64,000 bases of DNA from Gemmatimonadota bacterium (GCA_016209885.1 JACQVF010000023.1:1-64000), one strand, 5' to 3'. Counted from the first letter of the stretch, positions 25,322-34,903 are shown. The notes: generated from the sequence alone by a model not told the origin. Numbers and translations are program-made.

Positions 25322-26455
25322 CTAGCGGCGGCCGGGGCGGTAGTGAAGGAAGAACGTGGCGCCGTAGCGCTGGAAGTAGGCGTTGCCGATTTCCGTCTCC
25401 GCCCGCGTCCAGCCGACTCGCAGCGCCCCGTCGAGCGCCGGGGTGAGCGGATGCGACAGGGACACGAACGCCACCGATGCGTTGTCCGCCTCCTCCCCCG
25501 GCACCAGCCGCGCAAAGGGGCTCCGGTGGAGGTAGCTCTTCCCGGTGAGCATGGCGAAGAACTGGAGGTTGAACTCCGCAGGAAGCGGGGCCTGGAGCAG
25601 CGCCGTCGCGCTCAAGGCGTTGTACTCCGGCCGCCTGGAGTTGGAGCGGTTCAGCGTCCCTTCCACGCCGAGGCGCGCAAAGAGGACTCTGTCCACGGTC
25701 AGACGCGCACCGACCCGCACCGCGTCGTCGCCCCGGAACGGATCCCGCGGGTCGAAGCTCCGCTGCTCCGGGTAGCGCACGGAGGAGTACCCCGCGTGGA
25801 AGCGGATCGAGTACTCCTCGCCGCCCCACTCCGCTCCAGCCTCCGCGGCCAACAGGCGGCGGTCCAGCAGGTCAAGGTGCGGCGCCACCTGCGGCGGCGT
25901 GTAGTTCACCGTCTCGCCGGACAGCTCGGCATCGAAACGCACGCCGTTCAGCGGCAGGAGCTCGAGACGCGCCGTCCCTCGCACGCTCCCGTACCCCGGC
26001 TCGATGAAGAGCGGCATTGGCGGGCGATCGTCGACCCGCCGGCCCTTGAGCCGCGCAACAGCGTCCAGGGTCCCGAGGCCGCCGAGCTGCCGACGGTAGC
26101 GCACGTCCATGCTCCCCACCAGCTCGCGGGGCGAATAGTCCCGGACCTCGAAGCCCTGGGCGGCGAACTGGCGGAGCCCGGCGTCCATGGCCATGGTGAG
26201 CCCGGCCCGGCTCGTGGAGTGCAGCACGAGCGTGCCGCTCCCGCTGAACTGGCCGACCGCAGCACCGGCCCGGTCCGTGCTATCCACGATGGGGACGGTG
26301 AGCGCCGGCAGCCGGCCCTGATAGCTCTCCACCGACAGGCCGCCCGTGAGCACGAAGTCCCGGAGCGCCACCTGCCCGTGCGCCGGCGACGCACCCACGC
26401 ACAACGCGAGGGTGCAAACCAGCAGTCCCGCGAGGGATCGTATCGCCCGGTTCAT
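25322..26455 (-). CDS. Exported beta-barrel-like outer membrane protein
   Basis: A 377-residue protein with a clear signal peptide (AGLLVCTLALCVGASPAHGQ, cut about residue 28). The rest alternates polar and hydrophobic residues in about 14-16 strands and ends with the outer-membrane signature aromatic strand YGATFFLHYRPGRR. No family is recognised. It is the last gene of the kinase/sigma-54-regulator operon, and its ATG overlaps the stop of the coiled-coil gene (ATGA). It may be the outer-membrane part of whatever the two-component system serves. Confidence 0.7.
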   Translation of the reverse strand: MNRAIRSLAGLLVCTLALCVGASPAHGQVALRDFVLTGGLSVESYQGRLPALTVPIVDSTDRAGAAVGQFSGSGTLVLHSTSRAGLTMAMDAGLRQFAAQGFEVRDYSPRELVGSMDVRYRRQLGGLGTLDAVARLKGRRVDDRPPMPLFIEPGYGSVRGTARLELLPLNGVRFDAELSGETVNYTPPQVAPHLDLLDRRLLAAEAGAEWGGEEYSIRFHAGYSSVRYPEQRSFDPRDPFRGDDAVRVGARLTVDRVLFARLGVEGTLNRSNSRRPEYNALSATALLQAPLPAEFNLQFFAMLTGKSYLHRSPFARLVPGEEADNASVAFVSLSHPLTPALDGALRVGWTRAETEIGNAYFQRYGATFFLHYRPGRR

Positions 26456-27420
26456 TCGCCCCTCAGCCCCGCTGCCCGCCGCCGGAAGATCTCCGCCTTC
26501 ACGCGCACACCCTCCCGGTACTGCTCCACGCGGCCCCGCAGCGTGCGCAGCTGCTCGATCCGCTCTCCCAGACTGAGCTCGGACCGGGCCGCCGTGCTAT
26601 CGGCTTGAGCGCCGCCCTCTGAGCGCGCCGCCGCTTCGCGATCCCGCTCCCCCGCGTCGCGACCCGCCCGCCCGATGGGCACCGCGCCTTCGTCGAAGCG
26701 ATCGATGCTGCTCATGAAGTTGCGCAGCGCGCGCTCGCGCTGCTGCCGCTTCTCCAACTCCCCGATCTCGCGGTCGACGGCTGCGATCGCCGAGTCGGCC
26801 TGCGCGGCCCGCCGCAACAGCAGCTCCGCTTTCGCCCGCAGCTCGGCCGGGCCGTCCCGAGGATCGAACGTGATCTCCGGCACCGCCGCGAACCGCGCCG
26901 CATCACCCTGCGACTGCGAGAGCTCGGCCTCGATCTCGCGCAGCCGGTTGCTGCGGTCGCGGATCAGCGCCAGCAACGCGCCGCGCTCCTCCGCATCGGG
27001 CGCGGCACGGACCTGGCCCGCCAGCCGGTCGAGCGACTGCTCCAGCGCGTCCTTCAGCCCCCTACGCGCGCGCCGCAGCTGCTCCCCGGTATCCGCCACC
27101 CGCCGATCCAGCGTCGACACCTCGGTCCAGCGCTGCTGGGCCACCGCGTACGCCCGCTGCAGCCGCCCATCATCGCCGGACGCCCGCGCCTCGTCGATCT
27201 CGACCGTGGCCCGCTCCGCCCGCGCCTGCGCCGCCTCGCCGGCCGCCATCGCCGCCTCGTATGCCGTCCTCGCGGCCCGGTACTCGAGCTCACGCTGCGC
27301 GACCAGCGCCTCCACCTGCGCGCCGGCGCTCCCCGGCATCGCCACCGCTGCGAGCAACGCCACGGCGGCTACAGCGCGGCTCACGCGGACCGCGCCCGCC
27401 CCACGCGCACGATCTCTCAC
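26452..27420 (-). CDS. Exported coiled-coil protein
   Basis: A 322-residue protein. A signal peptide (AVAAVALLAAVAMPGSAGAQ) is followed by almost continuous alpha-helix rich in Ala, Arg, Glu and Gln from about residue 36 to 225, and a second helix near the end (GERIEQLRTLRGRVEQYREG). It resembles periplasmic coiled-coil spacers in general, not a named family. The GTG start at 27420 overlaps the response-regulator stop (GTGA), and its own stop overlaps the barrel gene. Tight coupling suggests the regulator, coiled coil and barrel are made together. Confidence 0.75.
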   Translation of the reverse strand: MRDRARGAGAVRVSRAVAAVALLAAVAMPGSAGAQVEALVAQRELEYRAARTAYEAAMAAGEAAQARAERATVEIDEARASGDDGRLQRAYAVAQQRWTEVSTLDRRVADTGEQLRRARRGLKDALEQSLDRLAGQVRAAPDAEERGALLALIRDRSNRLREIEAELSQSQGDAARFAAVPEITFDPRDGPAELRAKAELLLRRAAQADSAIAAVDREIGELEKRQQRERALRNFMSSIDRFDEGAVPIGRAGRDAGERDREAAARSEGGAQADSTAARSELSLGERIEQLRTLRGRVEQYREGVRVKAEIFRRRAAGLRGE

Positions 27421-28805
27421 GCCTCGATCCCGTACTTCTCCAGCTTGTAGTACAGAGCGCTCGGCTTGATTCCCAGCAGCCGCGCCGCCTCCGCCTTCAC
27501 ACCCTTCGCCAGCGCCAGCGCTTGGCGGAGCAGCCGTTCCTCCAGGCCCTCGACCGCCGCATTCAGGTCCAGCCCGCCCACCGGCACCGAAGCGGCCGCC
27601 GCCGCACCTTCCGTGTGCGGCAGGAACGGGAGGTCGTGCTCCTCGATGAGCCCTCCGTCCGCGAGCACGAGCGCCCGCTCGATCACGTTCTCCAGCTCGC
27701 GCACGTTCCCCGGCCAGTCGTACACCGTGAGGCGCTCCAGCGCCTCATCGCTGATCCCCGTGACCCGGGAACCCGTACGGTCCCGTAACTTCGCAACGAA
27801 ATGGCGGACCAGAAGCGAAATGTCCTCCTTGCGCTCGCGCAGCGCCGGAAGCGTGATCGGCACCACGTGAAGGCGATAGAACAGATCGTCACGGAAGTTC
27901 TCGTTGCCGAGAAGCTGCTGCGCCGACGTGTTGGTCGCGGTGATGATCCGCACGTCCACCGGGATCGTCTCCTCGCCGCCTACCCTTTCGATCTCCCTCT
28001 CCTGGAGCACGCGAAGTAGGCGCACCTGCGTGGTCTGCGAGATCGTGGAGACCTCATCCAGGAAGAGCGTGCCGCCGTGCGCCAGCTCGAACCGGCCGCG
28101 CCGACGACGCTCCGCCCCCGTGAACGCTCCCTTCTCGTGCCCGAACAGCTCGGAGTCCAGCAGGCTCTCCGAAAGCGCGCCGCAGTTCACGCGAATGAAC
28201 GGACCCGCCCCCCGGGCCGAACGCGCGTGGATCGCACGGGCCACCAGCTCCTTCCCCGTGCCCGACTCCCCGTAGATCATCACCGTGGAATCACTGCGCG
28301 CTACGCGGTCGATCCAGCGGAACACCTTCTCCATGGCCGGCGAGCCGCCGACGATCTCGCCGTACCGGGCCTCCACCTCCTCCCGCAGGTACGTGTTCTC
28401 CACCCGGAGCGCCACGTTCTCGCTCCGCAGCCGCTCGCGCTCGGTACGGTCCGCCAGCAGGCGGTCCACCTTGACCGCGAACTCCTCGGACGAGAACGGC
28501 TTCGTGATGAAGTCGGCAGCACCCAGCTTCATCGCCTCGACCGCCCGCTCGATGGAGCCGTACGCGGTGATCACGAGGACGTCCGTCTCCGGCGCCATCT
28601 GGCGGACCTGGCGCAGCACCTCGATGCCGTCCATGGGCGCCATCTTGAGATCCGTAATCACCAGGTCCGCGGCTCGCTCCCGCAAGAGTTCCAGCCCGCG
28701 CTTGCCGCCGTCCGCCGACGACGTCCGGTGACCGCGCCGGCGGAGCAAGAGCTCCAGGCCTTCCCGCATGGAATCGTGATCGTCGATAATTAGGATCTCG
28801 GCCAT
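27417..28805 (-). CDS. Sigma-54-dependent response regulator (NtrC family)
   Basis: A 462-residue transcription activator. The receiver domain (1-about 120) has Asp52 in LVITDLKMAP as the phosphoacceptor. The AAA+ domain has Walker A GESGTGKE, the sigma-54 contact loop GAFTGA and LFLDEVSTIS. A Fis-type helix-turn-helix closes the protein (AEAARLLGIKPSALYYKLEKYGIEA). It would open sigma-54 promoters when phosphorylated by the kinase encoded just upstream (126-nt gap). Coupling to two structural envelope genes suggests its targets include envelope functions. Confidence 0.95.
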   Translation of the reverse strand: MAEILIIDDHDSMREGLELLLRRRGHRTSSADGGKRGLELLRERAADLVITDLKMAPMDGIEVLRQVRQMAPETDVLVITAYGSIERAVEAMKLGAADFITKPFSSEEFAVKVDRLLADRTERERLRSENVALRVENTYLREEVEARYGEIVGGSPAMEKVFRWIDRVARSDSTVMIYGESGTGKELVARAIHARSARGAGPFIRVNCGALSESLLDSELFGHEKGAFTGAERRRRGRFELAHGGTLFLDEVSTISQTTQVRLLRVLQEREIERVGGEETIPVDVRIITATNTSAQQLLGNENFRDDLFYRLHVVPITLPALRERKEDISLLVRHFVAKLRDRTGSRVTGISDEALERLTVYDWPGNVRELENVIERALVLADGGLIEEHDLPFLPHTEGAAAAASVPVGGLDLNAAVEGLEERLLRQALALAKGVKAEAARLLGIKPSALYYKLEKYGIEA

Positions 28806-28931
28806 ACGACGGACGTAGAGAATCCAGGAATCTGTATGTGGTGAGCGTGCGGTGCACCCGGGCTCAACCCGCCGCATCCCGCCTCGAGCCTATCGTCACG
28901 ACGTCCTGCGCGCGCAGCCCGAAGCACGCAT

Positions 28932-30356
28932 CTACGTGGTCGCATCGGCCGGAATGCTCGCAGCAGCAAAATATACCCTGAACTCGGCGCCGGTCCCAGC
29001 GCCCTCCGCCTCCACCGGCTCCACCAGCTCCACCAGCTCCACGCGTCCGCCGTTCGCCTCCGCGAGCCGTCGCACGATGGCGAGCCCGAGGCCCGCACCC
29101 TGCTCCTTGTCGCTCACGAACGGCTCGAAGATCCGCTCCCGCAGGTCCGACGGCACACCCGGCCCGTCATCCCGCACCGAGATCAGGACCTCGCTGTCCC
29201 GGCGCTCCGCCCGCAGGCGCACGCGCATCCCCGCCTGCCCGGCGTTCCGCAGCAGGTTGAGTGTGAGGCGCTTCACGTGGTCCGGGTCCGCCCGCGCGCC
29301 CAGAGGCTCACCCGGGAGCTCCACATCGAGGCGACCGTCCCGCACCTCGATCTCCCTCCGCGCCAGCTCGGCCGCCTCCTCGAGCGGCCCGCGCACGTCG
29401 TGCACCACCGGCTCCGGCTCCATCGGGCGCGCGAAGGAAAGGAAATCATCGACGATCCGGTTGAGCCCGCCGATCTCCGCGCGCACCCGGTCCAGCAGTC
29501 GGCGCCGCTCCTCCGGGTCCTCTGCTTCCGCCGCCGCGGTGGCGAACAGCTCGACGCCCCCGAGCGGGTTGCGGATCTCGTGGGCGACCTGCGCCAGCAT
29601 GAGGCGGAGCTGGTCGTCGCGCGCCACGATTCCCTGGCGCATGCGCTCCATGGCTCGCGCCAGCCGCCCGATCTCGTCGCCCCGCTCCGTCTCCACCGCC
29701 TCGTCGAGCCGCCCGCGCTGGATGCGCAGCGCCACCACGCTCAGGCTCTCCAGCGGCTCCACAATCGTGGTGGCAAGCCCCGCGGCGATCAGCGCGGCCA
29801 ACAGCCCAGCCGCCATCGTGCCCACGAGGATCGTACGGCGGAAGCTGGCCAGCGGCTCCAGGAACTCCGCCCGCATGACCACCGCGAGCATGGCGTCGCT
29901 CTGCTGCAGGCGGATGAACCCGTACTTGTAGTAGCGTCCGTCGAGCCCGCGGAAGAGCGGCGTCGTCGCGTCGCCCGTCGTCCACGCCCGCTCGAGCTCC
30001 TCCGGGTACGGCTCGATGGCCCGCAGCTTGGCCCCCGTCGCCATGACCTTCGGGTCCTCGGTGGAGACCAGGAGCGTGCCGTCGCGCCGGAAGATGTAGG
30101 CGTCCGCCACGTAGCGCCGGAGTTCCCAGAGGCGCTGGCTGTACGCGTTCAACCACGGGTCGCCGGGCTCCAGGTTCAGCACGAAGCTGCCGTCCAGGCC
30201 CACGGCGGCCGCCGCGCCACCCGCGAGCCGCAGCTTCTCGTCCAGCTCGTGCTCCAGCGCGCCGCTGGTCAGCCGCCAGGTAACCCAACCGCCGACCCCC
30301 GTCAGCGTCACGGCGAAGATCGCGAGGACAAGGACGAACTGCCGGCGAATCGACAC
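28932..30356 (-). CDS. Membrane sensor histidine kinase (HAMP-HisKA-HATPase)
   Basis: A 474-residue kinase. TM1 is about residues 6-28 and TM2 about 175-198, framing a periplasmic sensor region of about 145 residues with a Cache-like look (RRYVADAYIFRRDGTLLVSTED). A HAMP linker follows (VEPLESLSVVALRIQRGRLDEAV), then the H-box QVAHEIRNPLGG and the N, G1 and G2 boxes (NLLRNAGQAG, DDGPGVP, GAGLGLAIVRR). A short direct repeat near the C-terminus reads VELVELVEPVE. It pairs with the NtrC-type regulator downstream. Confidence 0.95.
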   Translation of the reverse strand: MSIRRQFVLVLAIFAVTLTGVGGWVTWRLTSGALEHELDEKLRLAGGAAAAVGLDGSFVLNLEPGDPWLNAYSQRLWELRRYVADAYIFRRDGTLLVSTEDPKVMATGAKLRAIEPYPEELERAWTTGDATTPLFRGLDGRYYKYGFIRLQQSDAMLAVVMRAEFLEPLASFRRTILVGTMAAGLLAALIAAGLATTIVEPLESLSVVALRIQRGRLDEAVETERGDEIGRLARAMERMRQGIVARDDQLRLMLAQVAHEIRNPLGGVELFATAAAEAEDPEERRRLLDRVRAEIGGLNRIVDDFLSFARPMEPEPVVHDVRGPLEEAAELARREIEVRDGRLDVELPGEPLGARADPDHVKRLTLNLLRNAGQAGMRVRLRAERRDSEVLISVRDDGPGVPSDLRERIFEPFVSDKEQGAGLGLAIVRRLAEANGGRVELVELVEPVEAEGAGTGAEFRVYFAAASIPADATT

Positions 30357-30384
30357 GGGTGAAGTCCAGCTCCCCGGCGACCCG

Positions 30385-31398
30385 CTAGGCGCCGCAGCGG
30401 ATCCGCTCGATCCGCAGGTCGCTGAACCGGAGCGGCATGCGCGCCAGCGGGGCGACCACGATGTGGAAGGGCACGTGCGTGCGCGCGGCGGGCGCGCAGA
30501 AGTCGCCGGGCACCGTCTCGAATACCTCGATGAGCGTGCCGTCTACGACCGGGAGCACCCGCCGCACCTCGAGGCTGTCACCCGCCTCGTGACGCTCGCC
30601 GTACGAGACATACAGCACCATCTCTCGGGCCCAGTCCACGCGCGGCGGGGGATCCGTCTTCCCCGTGTGCGCGCGCCAGAATTCGCTCCACCGCGCCGGC
30701 TCGTGGCTCGCCGGGCCCGCACCCTCCTCCGCAACGAAGACCGTCGAGCTCCGGAGGCCGGAGCGGGAATCGCTCCCCCGATCAAGCGTGCCGAACGGGA
30801 AGCTCCCGTGATAGCCCGAGAGAAAAGGAGCGCTCACCCCTATCGTCCGGTCCCGCACGAGCTGCACCGCGTTGAGAACCCGGCTCGCCGCCGGGTCCGG
30901 CCCCGCGCCCTCCGGCGTCAGTACGGTCAGGGGGCCCCGCCCGCAGCGATGCCACTCGCGCGTCTCGTCCCGAGGCTCATCGTAGATGCGCAGGATGACC
31001 GTGGACGTCACCGAGTCGCAGGGCGGAACCAGAGAGGCATCGAGTTCGTCGATGAACAGCTTGAGCCCTGGCGTCTCGTTCACGAGCGCGATGAGCTCGG
31101 CGTACAGCGCTGCGTCGCCAGGGCTCGTGCGCCGCGTCTCGTCGCCCGTCAGCCCCCGGTACGAGAGCGACTCGAAGAGCTGCCACCCGCCTGACGAGCG
31201 CCAGAGGATGAGCTGGCGGAGCTGGCCCGTGCCCAGCAGCAGCGGCGTGATGACCTGCACCTGAACCTCGCCCGACTGCCCGAACCGCAACGCCTCCGGC
31301 GAGATCCCCTCGTCGCCACACCCCGCGAAGAACAAGCCGAGTGACACGCCTCCCGACACGAAAGCGCGCCGAGCCCGCTGCAACCTCGTCTTCACCAT
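30385..31398 (-). CDS. Lipoprotein with PrcB-like C-terminal domain
   Basis: A 337-residue predicted lipoprotein: signal VSGGVSLGLFFAGC with the lipid-bearing Cys27. The C-terminal about 100 residues (WSEFWRAHTGKTDPPPRVDWAREMVLYVSYGERHEAGDS ... VPGDFCAPAARTHVPFHIVVAPL) resemble the PrcB C-terminal domain, first known from a protease complex subunit. The middle has no recognised family. ATG 31398 opens the signal peptide. It is 28 nt before the histidine kinase and likely in the same operon, divergent from pyrE by 76 bp. Confidence 0.7.
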   Translation of the reverse strand: MVKTRLQRARRAFVSGGVSLGLFFAGCGDEGISPEALRFGQSGEVQVQVITPLLLGTGQLRQLILWRSSGGWQLFESLSYRGLTGDETRRTSPGDAALYAELIALVNETPGLKLFIDELDASLVPPCDSVTSTVILRIYDEPRDETREWHRCGRGPLTVLTPEGAGPDPAASRVLNAVQLVRDRTIGVSAPFLSGYHGSFPFGTLDRGSDSRSGLRSSTVFVAEEGAGPASHEPARWSEFWRAHTGKTDPPPRVDWAREMVLYVSYGERHEAGDSLEVRRVLPVVDGTLIEVFETVPGDFCAPAARTHVPFHIVVAPLARMPLRFSDLRIERIRCGA

Positions 31399-31474
31399 GG
31401 AGTCAGGATGGCCCAAAGCGTCCCCTGCGCAGCCCGGCCTTGACGCTGCGTTCCGAGGTCGGACATCGTTACCC

Positions 31475-32083
31475 ATGCACGACCGCGACCGCCTCCGGGC
31501 ACTGCTCGTCGAGCGCTCGCTCCAGTTCGGCGATTTTACCCTCGCCAGCGGCGAACGTTCGTCCTACTACATCGACGCCCGCCGCACCACCATGTCCGCG
31601 GAGGGACAGCACTGCGTCGGGCGGATCGGCTTCGAGCTCATCCGCGAGCACGGGCTGAACGCCACTGTCGTGGGTGGCCTGACGATGGGAGCGGACCCCA
31701 TCGCCTACGCCATCGCGCACGCGAGCTGGATCGCCGGCCAGCCCGTGGACGCCTTCTCCGTGAGAAAAGCCGGCAAGGAGCATGGCATGGGCCGCCTCAT
31801 CGAGGGCACGGTTACACCCGGCGCCCGCGCCGTCATCGTGGAGGATGTGATCACGACGGGCGAAAGCGCACTTCAGGCGATACGCGCCGTGGAGGACGCC
31901 GGCGGAACCGTGGCAGGTGTGTTCGCGCTCGTCGACCGACAGTCGGGAGGACGCGCCCGTCTCGAGGATGCCGGCTACCCCGTGGTCGCCGTGTTCACGG
32001 CATCCGAACTGCTCGAGAGCGCCCGGTCGCGCGGGTCGGCCGACGCCCAGAACGACGCCCCCGCCAGCGGAACTCAGGCCTGA
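31475..32083 (+). CDS. pyrE: Orotate phosphoribosyltransferase
   Basis: A 202-residue pyrimidine-synthesis enzyme joining orotate to PRPP. FGDFTLASGERSSYYIDARRTT and GGLTMGADPIAYA are PyrE motifs; VIVEDVITTGESALQA is the PRPP loop; and KAGKEHGMGRLIEG is the flexible catalytic loop. ATG 31475 begins the homology; a longer frame from 31397 has none. It is convergent with dnaN, with only 12 bp between stops. Confidence 0.95.
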   Translation: MHDRDRLRALLVERSLQFGDFTLASGERSSYYIDARRTTMSAEGQHCVGRIGFELIREHGLNATVVGGLTMGADPIAYAIAHASWIAGQPVDAFSVRKAGKEHGMGRLIEGTVTPGARAVIVEDVITTGESALQAIRAVEDAGGTVAGVFALVDRQSGGRARLEDAGYPVVAVFTASELLESARSRGSADAQNDAPASGTQA

Positions 32084-32095
32084 GCCTCTCCCCGA

Positions 32096-33211
32096 TCAGT
32101 CCAGGAGGCGCAGCGGCATGACGAGATAGAGGTACTCGCGCCCGTCCGCCTCGTCCAACCCTACGGGCTCCATCGTCGCCGCCCGCTCGGCGCCCTTGAA
32201 CCCGACGCGTAACTCGTCCGTGGGCATGTACCGCAGCATCTCCAGCAAGTAGCTCGCGTTGAAGCCGATCTCCAGCGGCTCGCCTTCGTAGTGCAGCTCC
32301 AGCTCGTCGTGCCCTTCCCCCAGATCCGGCGTGAGCACGTTCAGGTGCACCCGATTCTCGCGGAACCCGAGGCGCACCCGGTGCGTCTGATCGCTCGCGA
32401 CCACCGCCATGCGCCGCAGCGCGGACTCAAACGCCGCCCGCTCCACGATCGCCGCCTTGTCGTTATCCTGGGGTATCACCTGCTCGTAGTTTGGATAGGT
32501 CCCCTCGATGAGTCGCGTGTACACCTCCGTGCCGGCGCCCCGGAACCCTAGATAGTTGCCGCTTAACGCCACCTCGATCTCCTCCGCGGAACCCAAAAGC
32601 CGCTGCACGTGGTGAAGCGCGGTCGGCGGAACAACGAGCTGCGTGCTCGGCGCGCCCGACGGCGCCACCTTCACCGTCATTTTCGCCAGCCGATGGCCGT
32701 TCGTCGCCACCATGCGCATGTCGCCGTCCCGCAGCTCCCACAGTACCCCGTTCAGGATGGGCCGGCTCTCCTCGGTGGAGACGGCGAATGACGTGTGGTG
32801 GATCAGCGCCTGGAGGTCCCTCCCTCCAACCCTCCATCCGCTTTCGAAGGAGACCTGCGGCAGCGTCGGAAACTCGTCCACCGGAAGGCCGTTCAGCCGG
32901 AACTGGCTGCGTCCGCACTTGAGCTCGATCTGGTCACCCCGCGAACTGACGTGCACCGGCTCGTCCGGGAGCTCGCGCGCGATCTCCTGCAGCTTCTTCC
33001 CGGGCGCCGTGAGCGCCCCCGCTTCCTCCACTTCCGCCGCCGCCTGCACCCGCACGGCCACATCCAGATCCGTGCCACTCATCCGCACGCCGTCCGGCGT
33101 GGCATCGAATAAAATATTGGACAGCACCGGGAGCGTCGTCTTCGTGGGGATGCTCGCCGAAACCGCGGCGAGACCGTTATGCAGGTTTTGACGTGTGATC
33201 GTGAATCTCAT
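32096..33211 (-). CDS. dnaN: DNA polymerase III sliding clamp, beta subunit
   Basis: A 371-residue clamp subunit that encircles DNA and tethers the replicase. The three repeated clamp domains are visible, starting MRFTITRQNLHNGLAAV, with LPVLSNILFDAT, the central FAVSTEESRPILNGVLWEL and the C-terminal YLYLVMPLRLLD, where partner proteins bind. ATG 33211 has GGAGG upstream. It follows dnaA in the classical order. Confidence 0.98.
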   Translation of the reverse strand: MRFTITRQNLHNGLAAVSASIPTKTTLPVLSNILFDATPDGVRMSGTDLDVAVRVQAAAEVEEAGALTAPGKKLQEIARELPDEPVHVSSRGDQIELKCGRSQFRLNGLPVDEFPTLPQVSFESGWRVGGRDLQALIHHTSFAVSTEESRPILNGVLWELRDGDMRMVATNGHRLAKMTVKVAPSGAPSTQLVVPPTALHHVQRLLGSAEEIEVALSGNYLGFRGAGTEVYTRLIEGTYPNYEQVIPQDNDKAAIVERAAFESALRRMAVVASDQTHRVRLGFRENRVHLNVLTPDLGEGHDELELHYEGEPLEIGFNASYLLEMLRYMPTDELRVGFKGAERAATMEPVGLDEADGREYLYLVMPLRLLD

Positions 33212-33520
33212 CGAGCCTCCCGTCCCACGGGGCGCTGCGCGTCCCGCTCCACAGACGTTCAACAGAACTGCTGTTAAAATATATCTATGCCACAGTAGTA
33301 GTAGAGCGTGTGGAATTGTGGGCACGGCCTGGCAAGCAGCCCGTCCGTGCTGCGCTGCGCGCGCCAGATCGCGCGCCCTCGCTCACCTCAAGGCCTGGTC
33401 CGCCGCCTGGGCGCCGTGTGGAAACGCCGTGGAAAACGCCTGCGTTGCTCCACGGTGTCCACAAAAGCTTGAGAGCGTGTGGAGAGCCGGGCCCGGCTTT
33501 CCCGTTGTGCACACTTCTGT
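33212..33520. other. oriC: Putative chromosomal origin of replication (oriC)
   Basis: The spacer between dnaA and dnaN holds an AT-rich tract (about 33257-33290), the triplets TAGTAGTAG at 33296-33304, a GC spacer AGCG, and then DnaA-box-like TGTGGAATT at 33309-33317. This is the known order of the bacterial unwinding element: DnaA-trio, GC cluster, box. More boxes follow with 7-8 of 9 matches to TTATNCACA: 33417-33425, 33428-33436, 33455-33463, 33478-33486, 33505-33513 (TTGTGCACA, the best) and 33517-33525. Unwinding would proceed towards dnaN. Confidence 0.7.
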
Positions 33521-34903
33521 TCACAATAAGCGCCGCAGCTCCTCACGCAGCTCGTCCACCTTGGTCCGGTACTCGAGGTCCGTTTTCGTAAGCTCCTCCA
33601 CCTTGCGGATGGAGTGGATCACCGTGGAGTGGTCGCGGCCGCCGAACTGGTGGCCGATGTCGGTGAGCGGCAGGTTCAGGAGCTGTTTGATCAGGTACAT
33701 GGCGATCTGCCGGGGCACCGTCAAGTCCTTCGTCCGCCGCTGCGAGATGAGCGCCGCGGAAGTCACGTTCCAGCGCCGCGCCACCGCCTCGCGGATGCGA
33801 TCCGCGGTGAGGGCTTCCTCCGCGTAGCCTGCGCCGGGGATCATTCCGCGCAGCGCGGTGCGCGCGAGCGCCAGCGTGATCTCCTGGTTCGTGAGCGACG
33901 AGTAGGCCAGCAGCTTGATCACTGCACCTTCGAGTTCGCGCACGCTGGAGGTGCAGGAGCGAGCGATGTAGTCGATGACCTCGTCGTCCAGAACGAGGCC
34001 GTCGTCCTCCGCCTTCTTTCGCAGAATGGCGATTCTCGTCTCGAAGTCCGGCGGCTTGATGTCCGTGACCAGTCCCCATTCGAAGCGCGAGACGAGGCGG
34101 TCCTCAAGCTCCGCGATCTCCTTGGGCGGACGATCACTGGTCAGCACGATCTGCTTGTGCGCGTCGTAGAGCGCGTTGAAGGTGTGGAAGAACTCCTCCT
34201 GCGTCCGCTCCTTCCCCTCCAGGAAGTGCACGTCGTCGACCAGCAGCAGGTCCATCTGCCGGTAGCGGCGCCGGAAGTCGGGCGTCGTGCCCTCCTGGAT
34301 CGCCGTGACCAGCTCGTTCGTGAACTGCTCGGTCGACACGTACATGACGCGCTTGCTCGGGTCCAAGTGGAGGATGACGTTGCCGATGGCGTGCATGAGG
34401 TGCGTCTTGCCGAGCCCCACGCCGCCGTAGACGAATAGAGGGTTATAGATGCGCGCCGGCTGCTCGGCAACCGCGTGGCAGGCCGCCGCCGCAAGTTGGT
34501 TGCTCGTACCCACCACGAAACGCTCGAAGCTGTAACGCTCGTTGAGCCCTGGGGACCGGGAGTAGGACGACGATCGCTCGGAGGCCACCGGCCTCCGGCT
34601 GGCCGGTGCCGTGACCATGAGGGGCGGGGGAGAACCAGCGGAGGCCTGAGGCTCGCTGCGGGCCTGGAACGCCATCGTGAGGCGCCGGCCGAAGAGGCGC
34701 TCCGAAAGCTCGCCCAGCAGAACCGCGTACTTGTCCTCGATCCACTCGACGTGGAACTGGCTCGGCGCCTCCACGAGCAACGTATCGCTCGTGATCGCCA
34801 CCGCGCTGGTGCCGGCGAGCCACGTCTGAAAACTTTGTTCCGGCAGGTTCGCTCTCGCCGACTCGAGCACGCGGGACCAGACCTCAGCGACCGTCAGCTC
34901 CAT
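33521..34903 (-). CDS. dnaA: Chromosomal replication initiator DnaA
   Basis: A 460-residue initiator. Domain I is MELTVAEVWSRVLESARANL ... FQTWLAG; a Ser/Pro-rich linker follows. The AAA+ domain III has Walker A GGVGLGKTHLMHAIGN and LLVDDVHFLEGK. Domain IV ends with the box-recognition helix DHSTVIHSIRKVE. ATG 34903 starts the homology. There is no Shine-Dalgarno; instead the leader carries a weak DnaA-box-like TGTGGGGAA (plus strand), which could serve autoregulation. Confidence 0.98.
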   Translation of the reverse strand: MELTVAEVWSRVLESARANLPEQSFQTWLAGTSAVAITSDTLLVEAPSQFHVEWIEDKYAVLLGELSERLFGRRLTMAFQARSEPQASAGSPPPLMVTAPASRRPVASERSSSYSRSPGLNERYSFERFVVGTSNQLAAAACHAVAEQPARIYNPLFVYGGVGLGKTHLMHAIGNVILHLDPSKRVMYVSTEQFTNELVTAIQEGTTPDFRRRYRQMDLLLVDDVHFLEGKERTQEEFFHTFNALYDAHKQIVLTSDRPPKEIAELEDRLVSRFEWGLVTDIKPPDFETRIAILRKKAEDDGLVLDDEVIDYIARSCTSSVRELEGAVIKLLAYSSLTNQEITLALARTALRGMIPGAGYAEEALTADRIREAVARRWNVTSAALISQRRTKDLTVPRQIAMYLIKQLLNLPLTDIGHQFGGRDHSTVIHSIRKVEELTKTDLEYRTKVDELREELRRLL

